From the NCBI GenBank assembly GCA_963971405.1, contig OZ020487.1, positions 33,155,371-33,219,370 on the forward strand: a stretch of DNA of 64,000 nucleotides, in the 5' to 3' direction. How positions within the stretch are numbered: the stretch's first letter is position 1; every line of letters begins with the position of its first letter. The position numbers and the translations under genes are program-made. Below the pieces are notes generated by a model. It did no database searches. It saw nothing but the letters and a program-made list of their open reading frames with translations, and was not told the origin of the DNA. Below, in pieces: positions 33,584-46,436 of the stretch. The stretch is from Psococerastis gibbosa (lineage: Eukaryota; Arthropoda; Insecta; Psocodea; Psocidae).

Positions 33584-34889
33584 AGTGAAATTATAAGTTT
33601 TACAAAGTCAATAAGGTGACTATACTGTTATGGTAAGCATATGTTTTTATGAATTTTTCATCAAACCATTTTCATAGCATTGCGGCTGTGTCACGGGGAA
33701 TTAATTAAAATCGTTAAAAAGAACAGGTGGTCATTTGTCGCAAAACATTTTAAAGTCTGCCTTAAATATTCGAATATAACAAATATTTGCTATTTATTAA
33801 ACATACGCATTCTCAGTCATTTCATTTAAAATATCTTAGGCCGGATGTACGAAATTCCACAGCTATTCTATTAAGTCGTAGTTGATTAGCTCACTGTAAT
33901 AGAAGCCTTTTCATGATTTTCTTAACTTACTGTAAGTCTACATTGAATCGCCACCATTTCTACCGCTTTCATTTTCTTTAAGGAACCTGCTTTTGTTCCC
34001 CTGCGTTGTCTGATTTGGGGGAAAATCGCGTGAATATGCGTAAACATTTCTGACTATTTCAGAACCTACAATATCTACTTGATGACAATATTAATTGTAT
34101 CGATCAAACTTAAATTTGATGGCACACTGTAATTAGCCTAAAACTCCATAAGGCGGTTATTGCACTGCATCATTTTTTCATAACCTAATCAGTTTTTTGC
34201 GTTTTACTATATATGACGTGATCAGCTTTAATGGCTGGCCATTAAAAATTACTAAGTTTAATAAAACATTGCATCTTCGCGATGAAAAATAAAATAATAA
34301 AACTAAAATGGCGTCAACATGGAGAAAGGCTATTACAAAACGTTAAATTTCTCTAATTAGGGGTGTTTTGCAACGTTTGTGTTTTAGTGTTAAGAATATT
34401 GCCATTAAATTATTATTTACATGAATATAATTTACAACTACGATATTTATCAACAAAAAACAATTGTAGTGGAATAGCCGCCTTAGCACATGCAAATGCA
34501 ATAATTGAGCTACAATATTGTAGCTTTTATCTGAGTAATCAAAACTAAGTTTGATCCTTTATAGGCTAGTTATAGAAATCTACATTTAGTATCTCGTCGG
34601 TGTTATATGCCATTGTAATTTACTGTTGTAGCTTACCCTTCCAAACGTTGATAAATTTAACCTTATATCACTTGCCCGCAAGTTTAAAATTGTTAAATAG
34701 ATATTATTAGATATAATTTCACCTCTTTAGGCATGTGTTGTTACGCGACTGTTTAAAAATATTATATCCTGCGAGAATGTTCATGTATTTTCTCTGTGTA
34801 ATGTAAAGTTCTTGATTAAACTATACTATAATATATATTATGGCATCACCTAACTCGTAGTTTGTCTTTAACATTGTTCCAATTGTACC

Positions 34890-36100
34890 TAGTCCTGCCA
34901 TAAGTTCTGTCCCTGCGGCATTTTGGCCACTCTTGACTATATCTCAAGGGTTGATGCTTGTCAACCCTGGCATTGTTTAAATTGTTCTTTTTGCTAGTGG
35001 AATAACGCCAGTTGCGGTTAAAACTTCGCCCTGTTGAGATGGAATGGGGTACTGATGAAAACCGTGTTACCGTGATAGGCCTCCACTAGTATGGTATGGC
35101 TCCTAACGACATTTTTAAAAATTTGAAGCCTTTAAAAATAGCTCAAAAATTTGTGTACCGTGCAATTAATCGTTACAACGAGACTTCTAGTTTTGAAGAC
35201 AGGCCGCGATCTGGGCGTCGGAGGACTGTGGGGACTGCTAAAGCAGTTAAAGTGGTGAGGGAGCGAATTCGGAGAAATCCACTCCTAAAGCAGAAAATCA
35301 TGCCAGGGAACTCGACATGTCCACGAGGTCGATGTCATGACTTGTCAGGGACGATCTACAGATGAAGGCCTATCGCAGATCCACAGAGCACCTGCTCACT
35401 CCAGCACTACGTGCTATCAGGAGGACCAGAGCGCAGGCGTTACTTACGTGGCACGCAGCTCAAGGTCATGAGTGGATCCTTTTCACCGACGAAAAAATTT
35501 TTGTGGTAGAAGAGGTTTACAACCGCCAAAATGACAAGATCTATGCTCATTCATCTCGGGAAGCCAGGGAAGTTGTTCCCTGGGTGCAACGAGGTCATCA
35601 CCCGTCTTCAGTGATGGTGTGTTGGGGGTTGTCGTACCAGGGGGTGACAACCCAGCAATTTGCGAAAAAAGGCGAAAAACCTGGAGCTAAAGTGTAGCAG
35701 AAAGACGTTTTGGAAGGAGTAGTGAAGCCCCTCAATACCACTTTGTTCAACGGGCACGATTGGTGCTTCCAGCAAGATTCAGCGCCTGCGCACAAAGCCA
35801 AAACCACTCAGGAGTGGCCCAGAACCAAAATCCCGGATTTATTGCTACAGCAGACTGACCCTCTGGTAGTCCAGACTTGAACCCCCAGGACTATTCATTG
35901 TGGTCAGTTTTGGAGGCCAAGGCCTGCTTAAAGCGTCACCCAAATTTGGATAGCCTGAAGCATTCCCTCATCATGGCAGCCCCAGATCTAACTCTGGAAA
36001 CCGTCCGTGCCGCAATAGATGAGTGGCCACAACGTCTTCAGGCGTGTGTTCAAAATTATGGTGGACATTTTGAAATTTAGTACGGTATGTTTTATTACTT
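34890..36100 (+). mobile_element. Mariner-superfamily transposon remnant (maT/DD37D-like)
   Basis: The plus strand carries a transposase in three open pieces (35096-35365, 35362-35697, 35877-36080). It shows an HTH part (APNDIFKNLKPLKIAQKFVY, RPRSGRRR), the first catalytic D in ILFTDEKIF, HHPSSVMVCWGLSYQGV, the second D in FQQDSAPAHKAKTTQEW, and a third D in NPQDYSLW. By eye the last two are about 37 residues apart, as in the DD37D group. It has a frameshift near 35340, a TAG near 35696 and a frameshift near 35855. I could not fix the terminal inverted repeats. Confidence 0.85.
35096..36080 (+). pseudogene. Mariner-type transposase pseudogene
   Basis: The transposase ends with TLETVRAAIDEWPQRLQACV and NYGGHFEI, as full-length relatives do. 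All three catalytic aspartates are visible, so decay is recent to moderate. It is not functional as it stands. Confidence 0.85.
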
Positions 36101-36341
36101 AAATATGAATAATTCAATATAAAAAAAAATAATAGAAACATATTAAACTTTTTGATTCCTTGCACCATGTCATAACATTATGGAGAGAACTTATATCACT
36201 CGAAATTCCCCTTTGCAATAATATAGCGATGCGCATTGCGCAACCGTGTGCACAGCTCCGTACGAAATTTATTATGCTGTGGGGATTAGTTACAAATAAC
36301 AATAAATCATCGAGTGAAATACACCAATGCTTATCTTATTA

Positions 36342-36560
36342 GGCCTGGTACATACCGACGATTCGGCACGAGCGAGTTGCCAACGTCTTTTATCATTGTA
36401 GCAAATGGCTTGGTGAATGGTTGGTGCAAAGCACCGCGGGGCTGTAGACCGTTATGAATATGTGGGCCTTCACAAGATAAGTACCCAATTTCGCTGGGTG
36501 AAGGGCCTGCACAAGCTAAGTACAGCATTTTGACCGGGTCCAGGTATCCGTTCTGCTATG
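36342..36560. repeat. Diverged member of the cccggtacaca MITE family
   Basis: The string taggcctggtacataccgac, followed by ttgtagcaaatggcttggtg, is colinear with the left arm at 22052-22110. The right end is not recognised. Confidence 0.4.
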
Positions 36561-36782
36561 CGCAATGTTTAAGACTTGGTTACATTGTTACTTATCTCTG
36601 ATAGTTGGCTTATAATTAACAGTAGCCCCGTAAGGAATATTATAAGAGGGTAAAACATATTATGCTACGCTTTCAAGGATTTAAGGCCCCTCCTGGTAAC
36701 TCATAAGTTCAAAATCATTCACTTAGACGATTTTAATTTAATATCGTTTAAAGCAGAATTGATTTTAAAAAAACGACTTCAT

Positions 36783-36860
36783 AAGAAAGAAAGAAAATTG
36801 GCTTTATTTTCCATTTGAGCGAATTTTTGCGCCTTTAGGCCCACTCTTACAATTATCAAC
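36783..36860 (-). repeat. Retroelement 3' end with CTTT tail
   Basis: The complement gives aatggaaaataaagccaatt followed by ttctttctttc. Same family as 12410-12495. Confidence 0.6.
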
Positions 36861-38014
36861 CCATAGGCTAGCATGGTTGCATAATCATGAAACTGCGAAA
36901 AGTATAATTAAATTGTTCAAATTTAAACCTAAAAAGCGGTTTAGCCCATATTTTCAATGGCCATGTTAACTTCTACGCAGCTGAATTGCTTAAGTAATGA
37001 ATAATTATAAATAAGAAAAAAGAACCCTAATTTCTGCAGATATTTGATTATGCAATATGTGCTCGTGAGTCTCCGAAATGTTGCTATTACGAATTGCGAT
37101 CAAAATTAAAGCTATTGGCGTACCTACACCAGATTTATAAGCCTACGATACTATAGCCTGTAGGTAGGTATACATTCAGATAGACCTAGGGCCTAGTAGG
37201 CTACTACCATTGCTTATTTTTTATAACATTTCGGCAAATCATGATTAATATATGTAAAAAGACTATTTTATTGTGTTAAGATGGTAAAAATGTACGGTGA
37301 AGAGGGCGGGAGCACGATATATCAAATATTGTCCCACCGTATCGCACTGGAGCCCAGTACAAACCTCTCAACTAACAATAATAGCTTTACCTCTTTACCT
37401 GTGCGATCCAACAAAGAAAAATCCCGCGCTCACCGCTGGAACCAATCCTCTCCAGCGGCATAAACACCTGACCGCTCAAATTTCTGGTATGCAGTTTTAT
37501 ATTCAACATGGTTGTGGGTAAGCTAAACATAGGATATCTGAGGTGCAGTGGCCTTTCTCAGCTCAGGTGTGTTGGTAACTTGGTAAGAAATTCGTTTATT
37601 CGGCTCACCCGGGAGAGGTAATGCTACAGTTTGAAATGGATCCGTGAGTGTTTGCCGTCTGAAAGAATAATCTAGTGTTTTTTATTCCGTGTTACCAAAA
37701 GTGCCTGTCTGTCTGTGGATATTCTTTAAGGAGTGAAGTTAAATAGGGCTCGGTGCAGCTCGAAACACCAGTTATGGGCCACGTTCCACGTTTGAATTTG
37801 CTGGAAAACGGGTTCCTTCTATGCATCACAGATCTCCATGTAAACAAAGATGAAGTTAATAAGTGCTAATGCTATATAGAAATTGTGGCCATATCCATTT
37901 ATTTGTGTTCAGTAGCAGTGCGCCTTGATGCTGTCGGATCGCGGATAGATTAAACTAATCGTTACAGGTAACTAGGTAAGTTTGCAGCCTATATGATTGT
38001 GTCATAGGCTTGGG

Positions 38015-38390
38015 CTGGAGCTTCTTCTTCTTCTCGAGTTGCAATCTATGGATTGGTTTGCAGCGAATGTCGACAATGTCGTATTCTTCTCCACCACTTT
38101 TGTCTGTTTTGTGCGGTTCTTTTCAGTCCTTTATAGGTGTCGCACCATAGGTCCTTCATGACATTCTCTAGGTACTCCTTCCTCTGTCATCCTCTTGATT
38201 AGGTGCCTTCAACCATACTCTCAATGATGTTCTTGAGGAGACCCTCGTGTCTCAGAATATGCCCCATCCATTTGCCTCTTCTTGCTGAAAGTGTGGCCAT
38301 AAATCCATAATAGGCCTAGATATTTTTTCGTTTTTTCTATAGAGCACTTCTTCGTTGGTTATGTGGTCTCTCCTAGAAGTAGAGAATCAT
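38015..38390 (-). repeat. Degenerate LINE 3' fragment
   Basis: The complement of gaatatgccccatccatttg parallels gcaaatgccccatccatttc in the full LINE (8336-8355), and the flanking text is colinear. The frame is broken. It is a separate, older family member. Confidence 0.55.
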
Positions 38391-39204
38391 CTACGGTACG
38401 TACTATATTGAATTAGACCACCTATCACCCCAACATTCTACCGATTCTGGTTTTTGCCTCCCCAAACTGCCAAAAAAAATGTGTTGGGGTGTCTCAAACC
38501 TCTCGTCCCCCCAAGATATCTAGGAAGAATTAATATACAATGTCGATATACAATACATCCTGCAGCTGATTTTGCGTTGCTACCAACCCCAGATAAAGAG
38601 CTCAAACTACGCCCCTGATATAAAGCTTATTATTGGGATGTACTGGTATACTGTATACTGTACTGCCATAGGAAATTGTAGTAGGTAGCCTATATTTTTT
38701 TTAGGAAACCGGTGTTGTGCCTTGCAGCTGTGGGCTACATGCCGGATAATAATATCGAATGATAATGATTGATGAACCGGCAGGGGGGGGGGGGGTACGT
38801 TGTAGAGGTAAAATTAGGGGTAAAATTGGTAAAAAATAAAATTTCACTGGAAATTTATATCGATAGTAGAGCTATTAGCGGAAAGAAGAAGTGTTCCTTT
38901 ACATTTTGATATGTAGGCATAGTATGTGACTTTGACTCGTATCTGTAGCCTACTTGCATGGTTAAGTCATGCTTTCGCATGTTATATTGTACATTGCGCT
39001 AATGATAAGTTGTCTCAGCTTGTAGCCTTTTTGTGTAGGTTGACACCAGTTTGCCAATAGCCAAAACTTCACCCGGAAACAGTATAAATAATGTCCGAAA
39101 CCCATGAGGTCGTTGACTTTGCTGGACAAGGGACCAATGGGCTAAGTAGGGCTAGGCAAAGAAAAGTCCTTCGGGACAATTATATATGTCTCCATATAAT
39201 ATGA

Positions 39205-39440
39205 TACACAATAGTATGTAGCCGTCACAGTTATGTAAATTGATTTGTATCATAAAAACTGATAGTGTGGAGTGGCCGGTTTACATTAGCTATGGACAAT
39301 TGATGTAAGGGACGGTGACGGCCACATACTAATTTATAGGTAGGCCTATATCAAATGTAGAGGAACAGTTCTTCTTTCTGATAATGTCTCAATGATAGCA
39401 GCTCCACGATCGATATATCTTGTAAAATTTGACTTTGCAC
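39205..39440. repeat. ccgatcggtgtta-related MITE copy
   Basis: Inverted segments around atagtatgtagccgtcac and gtgacggccacatactaatt, with a following tail gtaaaatttgactttgcac, also occur at 6160-6305. Confidence 0.5.
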
Positions 39441-41984
39441 AAAAAACGGATAGTTCGGCCCGGGTGAGATTGTCTGGTTTTCTCTACTTAAGGCACTGAT
39501 GCTCCAATTTGTATAGAATTTTCCATATGTAGCTTTCATTCCATTTGGGGTTTTGCTCTGATTAATAAATTGATTAATACACTGATGCCGCAAGTGTGGC
39601 CTTCACCTTGTAGCTTTATTACACATTGTTCTTGTTCATAGACTGGCTGCTACGAGTATAAGTTTCGATCCCAACGCCCATGTCCCATGAGTAATGAGAA
39701 TGTTGAACCTATGGTATATGTTATGGTATTCTGGGGTTGAACCTTCCGTACAGCCTATGATGTGTAGGTAAAGGCAATAAAATTATCCATCTGCACATGT
39801 GATGAAGGGACTAAAGAGTGCAATGGACCAACGAATCAGTCATCCGGAAAGGATACTTATACTCGTATAAGCACGTAAAAAAACCTAGTCGCGTATGCCT
39901 CGTCTACATTCTATACGAACATGTAGCACGAGCCACACAAACAACATGTTGTAGACGTACGTGCGGCGGATACCTTATCCACCACCTTTGAAAGGCTTCG
40001 GCGAGCAAGGTAATAGGGTGAACTTTTCTGAAAATGATGATCCACACCTGGGCGATACTTTCATATACCGCGATAATTTTAACAAACTACCATCCAAGAC
40101 CAGCTGTCACGAAAATGTATTTCATTCCCTATATATACAGGCTACAGTAGCAGTGATAAATCCTTCGGCTTGCGCGGCCTATAGGCCTAATAGTATGTTC
40201 CTCCAATAAATTATGCAGTAGTACAGTGTATAAAAAACAAACGGTTACATTGACACATATAATAATATGTTACTTGCATGTCTAGTCTAGAAGATTAACT
40301 ATCGACAGACCTCGTATCCGCACTTGTAGACTTATAGCTTATGAAAACACACCATGATTAGCTAATAAGAGCTTAAAAATAAATTTCAATAAGGTAATAG
40401 GCATCGGGTTGACATCATATAAGACAATATTTTTAACGTAGGCCTATAAGGATACAATGTTTGGTCGATTTTAAGTTTTTAATATTGTTCAGCACCAATA
40501 GAACAAAAAAACTTTTCCGGGATTAAGTGTAAAATATGCTGAATCAATGAATGATACATTAATAAACTTACGGGAATTAAAGCGGATAACAATTAAAATG
40601 GAACTACAGAGATTAAGTATAATTAAATAATTGTGGATAATTTTTTTTTTAACCTTTTGACAAAACAATTAATTGAATGTTCAGTATTTTGATTTATTAG
40701 CAAGCCTGCGGTTTCTTATATATCATGCGACTTGTGCCTGTATAAGTCCTTTACCTCTATTATTTACTTTCCAGAGAAAAAGTTCTGTTCTACCCCCCCT
40801 CCCCCCCGCCCTTCCCTTGGTGACATGCACTGTTTTTTCTTCCTGACATCTCGCCGCCTTAGATAAGGTACGGTAACCTATTTATGAGTGAAATATGCTC
40901 CATCTGAATGCGCAGAGAAATCTGCATAAAACCGCTAAGTGCATCTGTTCCAAAAAGCGACAATCTGTAACGACCAGCATCGTATTTCCCACACTAGATC
41001 CGCAACAAGAAAACTCGACCAACTCCCTGGTTATAACGGTTCATATACAGTATATTGGGTTTCAAATCATTGGTGATATCCTTCATGGGGTATGGAGAGC
41101 GCTAGGATAACTGTGGAGTACCTCTACGGGTGTTTAGAAGTGTTTTCTAGCTGCTGAGACAAGTTGTTGGGGACAAAGAATGTGGAAGAAGTGAATTAGT
41201 TTGTTGAAGGTTCCCAGGGCGCACCCGTCCTAATTGTATTTCCGCTTGAGCGGCAATTGCTGGCATTGACCAAAAGGCGCTCTATCGTGTGTCTATATGG
41301 TTATAGTCATAGCACTGCTTCTTATCTACAGTCTATGACTATCTATAGTCTATGACTTGAGAGCAAGTCAGATCATGGCGTATATATGAATCGGAAGAAA
41401 AGTCTCATAGCACCGAACCGAACCCCAGTCATGGGAACCTGCCCTGGTGAGCCTATAGTGGTAAATCTAACCCTGGCTATCACTCCAGCAGACCTAGAGC
41501 TGGAAGGTCCTTGGATGAACAACCAAGAAAATGGTCTACCTCCCTTCAAGGCTACAAGTATACTAGTATATTAGTATATTCCCCCAAGCATATGCAATTG
41601 TATGATGACACCAAGAGAAGCTTTGAATACATTTTTTTTTTCTATTTTATACTTCCCTTACGATTGTTGCCGTTACTTTACGATTATCTATCGTGGGAAA
41701 TTACAAGACATGTTTTTGTGTTTGTTTTTATGACGACATCCTATAATGTTATTATTTTATGGATAGTACAATTTGATTTGATTTGAGACAAGTAGACTAT
41801 AAACAACAATATGCGTACCTTTACCCAGGCCCAAATGGACTGCTGTATAGATTACTGTCTTGCTGTGAATTGAAATATTGAAAAAAGTTGAATTAAAGAC
41901 ATAAGTGAAATCGAAGCAGCACAGAGTTTCATTTTCAATTCGTATTCGCACTAAGATCCACCCTTACACCATACAATATATACA

Positions 41985-42116
41985 ATATGGCCCCATCCCA
42001 TCATCGCTTGAAAAGTATCGGCAAGGAATACTGGACGGCACCGTTATATTGCAATGCATGGCGGTACCGTGCAATATTCTTTAGACTTTTCAAGCGATCG
42101 TGGGAGCTACCCCCCC
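41985..42116. mobile_element. Hairpin MITE, gcttgaaaagt family
   Basis: The arms catcatcgcttgaaaagtat...aaggaatactggacggcacc and ggcggtaccgtgcaatattc...cttttcaagcgatcgtggga make a near-complete palindrome of about 125 bp around tgcaatgca. Related copies occur at 24976-25085, 25750-25865, 48117-48205 and 12290-12370. Confidence 0.75.
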
Positions 42117-43149
42117 TTAATATTGCAACAAACGTGCAAATTCTGACCATCACAAATTCACAAACCTCGATGCATTGGAGAAATACATTACGGTATACGT
42201 GTACGTGGGCCTAACCTTCGCATTGGTAGTTCGATGGTACTAACTTAGGCAACTGCTGACAAGTGCTGACCTGTGCGACACTTAGCATCAGTGGTCAGTG
42301 CAATTCTGGACTCCGGTACGTTAGCTGGCATATAAGACAAGACAAATGAAAAATCGTGCAATGCAGACGTCCAAGGTGAAGAAGTTTACATCACTAGGTA
42401 GGCTAATTGATTTAAATTTTTAATGTGGGACATTAGTGTAGGCATATAAACAGCTTTTGGATGATTAGTATGGGCGAATTGAACCTGAACCAAGGGCGAT
42501 TTGGAGGGGGGGGGCGGGGGTAGGTAAGGGCGTCTGTAAAATCTCAAACTTACTGCTATCAAAATAAGAATTAACACCGCTATTTCGGGCCTGTTTTTGA
42601 AAACATTTCCCCGGTGGAGACACCCATGCCCCGGCCCTGTTTGCATGGTAAAAGTACAACAGCAGAATAACATGTGCATTAATTACTTGTGCTTGAAAGT
42701 TGACTAGCGCTAAAATTTTACCACATTTCATAATTATGCGATTTGTACTGAGCACCCCCAACTTTCAAGGCAAGGGGGCTGAGCACCCACAAGTAAATAA
42801 CCGACAATATTTTGGGGTTTTTCAAGTACCGTACACTCGTAGTTTACTTTCGCTATGTGTGTGTGTTCGCCACGGCTCAAGAGTACTGAATTTCTGTCCT
42901 ATTCAGTTATTAAGTTTTATTTCTACAGTATAGATTCGAGATGAGATAAAGCAGGTTCGCGTACTGCTGACGAAACAGCTTCAAGCAATTTAGAAATTGG
43001 TCCTCCAATTCTTTCCACAATAAAGGCAAACATAAGAGTTAATATTTAGCAGAATCAGCAATTATACGATATTAGTACAGATCCCTAAACAAATTAATTT
43101 AAAATCGAGCACCCCAAATTTTCAAGTTGCACGGTCCATCTTTCGCATA

Positions 43150-43210
43150 GTCAGTGAGGCCAAGGACGGATCCAGCCCATTTCATTTTGAGGGGGGGGGG
43201 GTAGTTGTGG
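43150..43210. repeat. End fragment of a G-rich repeat
   Basis: The string caaggacggatccagcccat followed by a G run looks like the left end of a hAT-type G-rich MITE. No matching right end was found. Confidence 0.35.
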
Positions 43211-43394
43211 GTCAAAATAGGAAAAACATATGTAGGATCGATTAAATCAGAGCGTAATAAATTAATTTACAATAGATTTACCAAATTTTGGGGGGCAGCT
43301 ATGCTATGTAGTATGCAGTTTGCTGTGTGGATTGAATGTAGGCCTGTCAGCTATATTTGGTCATTCCCCCATTCAGCACTCATGTGAACTGAGA

Positions 43395-43560
43395 AATGGT
43401 TGCACTGCACAAAGACGATTTTGTCGCGGACTACACGCTGGGAAATTCGTCATTGGAGCCAATGGGTCCGTGCAAAACCACTGAGTCTACTTCAGAAGAT
43501 TTTTCTCGTTAAACTCATGGTTTTCGGAAAACTGTGCACAAGCGAGATGAATCTTTTCAA
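43395..43560. repeat. Diverged member of the cccggtacaca MITE family
   Basis: The strings caatgggtccgtgcaaaacc, cagaagatttttctcg and tttcggaaaactgtgcacaa parallel the interior of the elements at 22052 and 60580. The termini are unclear. Confidence 0.4.
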
Positions 43561-44332
43561 GTACGAGTAGATTCTGGTTTTGCGCTAGCCCTCATTTGCT
43601 ATACAATCACAGATTTCCCAACGTGTCGTCAGCGTGTTAATCGCCTTAGTGAACGCCGTTCAGTTGATCTGTTTAAATGGATTCAACATTTCACTTGTGA
43701 ACTACCTATATACCTAGGTGCATGGCGTGATGCTGGAGCTACTCTCATCACTGCATAATATTGTTGTTACCTGCCGTGTCTGGAATGCCAACTCTCATTA
43801 CATCACTCCTCTGGGGCTTTACTTCTTAGCATTTAATCCAATCTTTGTGATGCCTTAGGTACGGCAGTGAGGTCGAGGGAAACCTTACGAAGTTACTTTG
43901 TTGAAAAGAGGTGAACGCTCGGATCTGTGTGCTCAATGCTCATCAGGACCCGATTGGCACCGAATGGAAAAATAATTTATAAGTTAATTTTTTCGAAATC
44001 TGAAAACTGCACCTAGGGTATGTAATTACAAGACGAATAAGTTATAAAATTTATTTAGATTGATTGTCTAAAATAAGCACATTTGACATGTGGTTGTTCG
44101 TGTCGATTTAGGTATACCATCCTCACGCGCAATTCGGGTTGAGGGGTACACAATATTTACAATGTACATATTTTTTTTTAAATATAAACACACGGATTCT
44201 ATCTCTCTCGCTCTCTCTCACACACACGAAACATTTCTCATAAAAATTTATAAAAGCCATGAAACACTGCTTAGGCTATGAAGCATTGCCTATAGGTTTC
44301 AAAGCATACTGCTAAAATGTGACATTGTATTA

Positions 44333-44613
44333 CAGTGGCGGCGCTAGACATTTTAAGATGGGGGGGGGCATGACACCTATTTGGGGGGCCAATAAAAAAA
44401 CAAAACATTTTTCACTGGGAGTAGGTATAATGAAAGTAAGTAACTTGTAGTCTTGTAACCAGTTTTAATTCTGACGTTTTTGAATTACAAAAATTCTGCT
44501 ACCTATATACAGTATAACATGTAAATTATCTCAAAAGTGGGGGCACAGGGGGGGGGGGCGGAGAAACTTTCGGGGGGCCAGGCCCTCCGGGCACCCCCGT
44601 AGCGCCGCCACTG
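44333..44613. mobile_element. hAT-like MITE with perfect 8-bp target duplication
   Basis: The terminal repeats are cagtggcggcgcta and tagcgccgccactg. TTGTATTA occurs at 44325-44332 and again at 44614-44621. The CAGTGGCG start and 8-bp duplication are typical of hAT. The 281-bp element contains several G runs and no coding frame. Confidence 0.88.
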
Positions 44614-45159
44614 TTGTATTATGGATAAAAAAGGCAATATTTCAGAAAGAACTACTAGATAGACAAAAATTGTATATTTTATAAGTGCATTTTTTAATAA
44701 GTCAATCCTTGCTGGCTATTAGTATAGAAGTTAATTTGAAATAATTAAAATGTGACAGGCAGGCGGTGGGACGGGGGCCTTGAAGTGACTAGCCAAGGAT
44801 TGTCATTTTTTGTAAGACCATTTTGTCACCTTACAAGGCCCACGCATTCTTTTTGTGAGGAATTTAAAGCCTCTCACGCTCTCAAGTCTATATGAAAGGA
44901 ATTTTCAGAATTCTATGAGGCTTACGTGGCTTGGCATTCACTGCAGCCGATAATGGACCAAAGGTGGACCTGCGACCATTGTCATCAATGCAAAGGCCCA
45001 TGTTGCACGTAAAGTTGTTTCTTCAGGTGTAATATGGAATCTGTAGCTATCTGCTATAGGTATTGTAATGACTACCCTCTGCCCCCAATTCTGCGCGTTA
45101 TTAGGGGCAATTTGTTTCTACATTTAAAAGGAATTACATAGTTAGATATCTTTCTGATG

Positions 45160-45335
45160 TCACAATCTCAACGATTGGCATATCATCCTGCACCTTCCTC
45201 TTCAGCCCTTGGTACGTTCGAACTCCTGCGTCCTCCCTCAGTTGATTCATGAATTCCTTCTTCAGTCACCCTCTTTTATTGGTTTCTTCCAATGTGCCAC
45301 TGTGCAATGATGGTACTAGATTAGTAACTAAATTT
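45160..45335 (-). repeat. Degenerate LINE 3' fragment
   Basis: The strings ttgattcatgaattccttct and ccaatgtgccactgtgcaat parallel 8240-8310 of the full LINE. This is an old copy of the same 3' region on the same strand. Confidence 0.6.
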
Positions 45336-46228
45336 GTCCAAACCATCATCGCTCTCTATGGAAATTCCTCAATTCTATCACCCACATGCATGAGACGCGT
45401 CGTTAGCCTAGTGTAAATAATTTTTCAGCTCCTTTACCTTGGTTAATAATCTCAGCTGCATGACATCTAGAGGACTTTCACACTCGGACTAATTATTAGG
45501 CTTATTCCTGTAGAACAGGCCGCGCAATTACATTAACAGCTGGGCGTCTCGTTTCTTCTTCATGAGGAATGCAGATCTTGGAATTGTCATGGTGGTAATT
45601 CTCCATTTATACTCGTCAGTTGGGATAGTTACTGGGTACCAACTTACCATAGAAGACTGTACTTTCTTGCGTCTAGGCACGATATTGCAAGCTCCCTTAA
45701 GCCTTGAGCCTATAGTAAAGGCTCTTGGTTGGATGGCGTTGCAGAAGACGTCGTGACACACCAGTTGCATTTTAAACTCATTTGCTTCAGGAGTCAAACT
45801 TGAACAAACTAAGTTCAGGCAGGGCCTATCCCTAGTAGAAAATCCGAGGGGGGAAAGCCTTGCAGGTGTAACAAATAAAATATTTCATGAAATATCGATC
45901 GTAGATGTATAATGTCCCGAAATGGATAGGTTATAAGGGTTATAAGACTAATAATTGACAAGTTAGAGGATCCGAACTAAATGCTGTATAATAGTAGTGG
46001 TTCAATCATGCATTTTATGCATCAATTGTTACATTAGACAGAGGCTGGTAGTCTGGTACATTGATAGAATCTTAGGTAATCACAATAGGATATACTATTA
46101 TAACTATATTGAGTGTCACACATAACCGGACGTACCATAAATATATGAATATACACATACACACACGAATATCATAACTATAGGATATTACATGGAGCTG
46201 TAAAAAAAATATCACATTCCTTACCAGA
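45335..46228. other. Intergenic DNA without recognised genes
   Basis: No exon-like composition, splice-bounded conserved frame or clear repeat was identified. Confidence 0.5.
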
Positions 46229-46436
46229 AATGCTCCTCTACATTTTGATATATGACAGGTGCCTGTCTATAACACCGATTGGCCTCAATTATAAAACTTG
46301 ATTAAATTTAAAAAAAGAAAAAAAAAAGAAACGGTTGGTGAGGGTGTCCGGAAGAAGGACTGTGGCCAATCGGTGTTAGTGACAGCCGACATGTCATGTA
46401 TTAAAATGTAGAGAGAAGTGTTTCTTTTAGGGAATG
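46228..46436. mobile_element. Palindromic MITE, ccgatcggtgtta family
   Basis: The arms aaatgctcctctacattttg...taacaccgattggcc and ggccaatcggtgttagtgac...aaaatgtagagagaagtgttt are inverted copies about 65-75 bp long. Partial or whole relatives occur at 6150-6250, 12590-12730, 17450-17560, 20030-20095, 39205-39440 and 61330-61420. Confidence 0.75.

Larger units (their letters stand above)
30930..34890. other. AT-rich, repeat-poor DNA downstream of endophilin
   Basis: About 4 kb is strongly AT-rich with few of the repeats that fill the rest of the window, and AATAAA occurs several times (near 32025, 32945, 33534, 34259). It may be part of a long endophilin 3' UTR, but nothing in the sequence proves transcription. 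Confidence 0.4.
36560..41985. other. Intergenic DNA without recognised genes
   Basis: Only short frames occur, none with a recognisable domain. A G run lies at 38784-38796. A stretch near 39060-39140 (aataatgtccgaaacccatg) resembles 15375-15410 (aataatgtccggaaagtata), an unnamed dispersed repeat. Confidence 0.55.

Noticed and set aside
34290-34345. aaactaaaatggcgtcaacatgg resembling the ATG region of the Harbinger-like MITEs
   Set aside because: The match is short and the sequence after the ATG does not continue the MADF-like peptide. No terminal repeats were found nearby.
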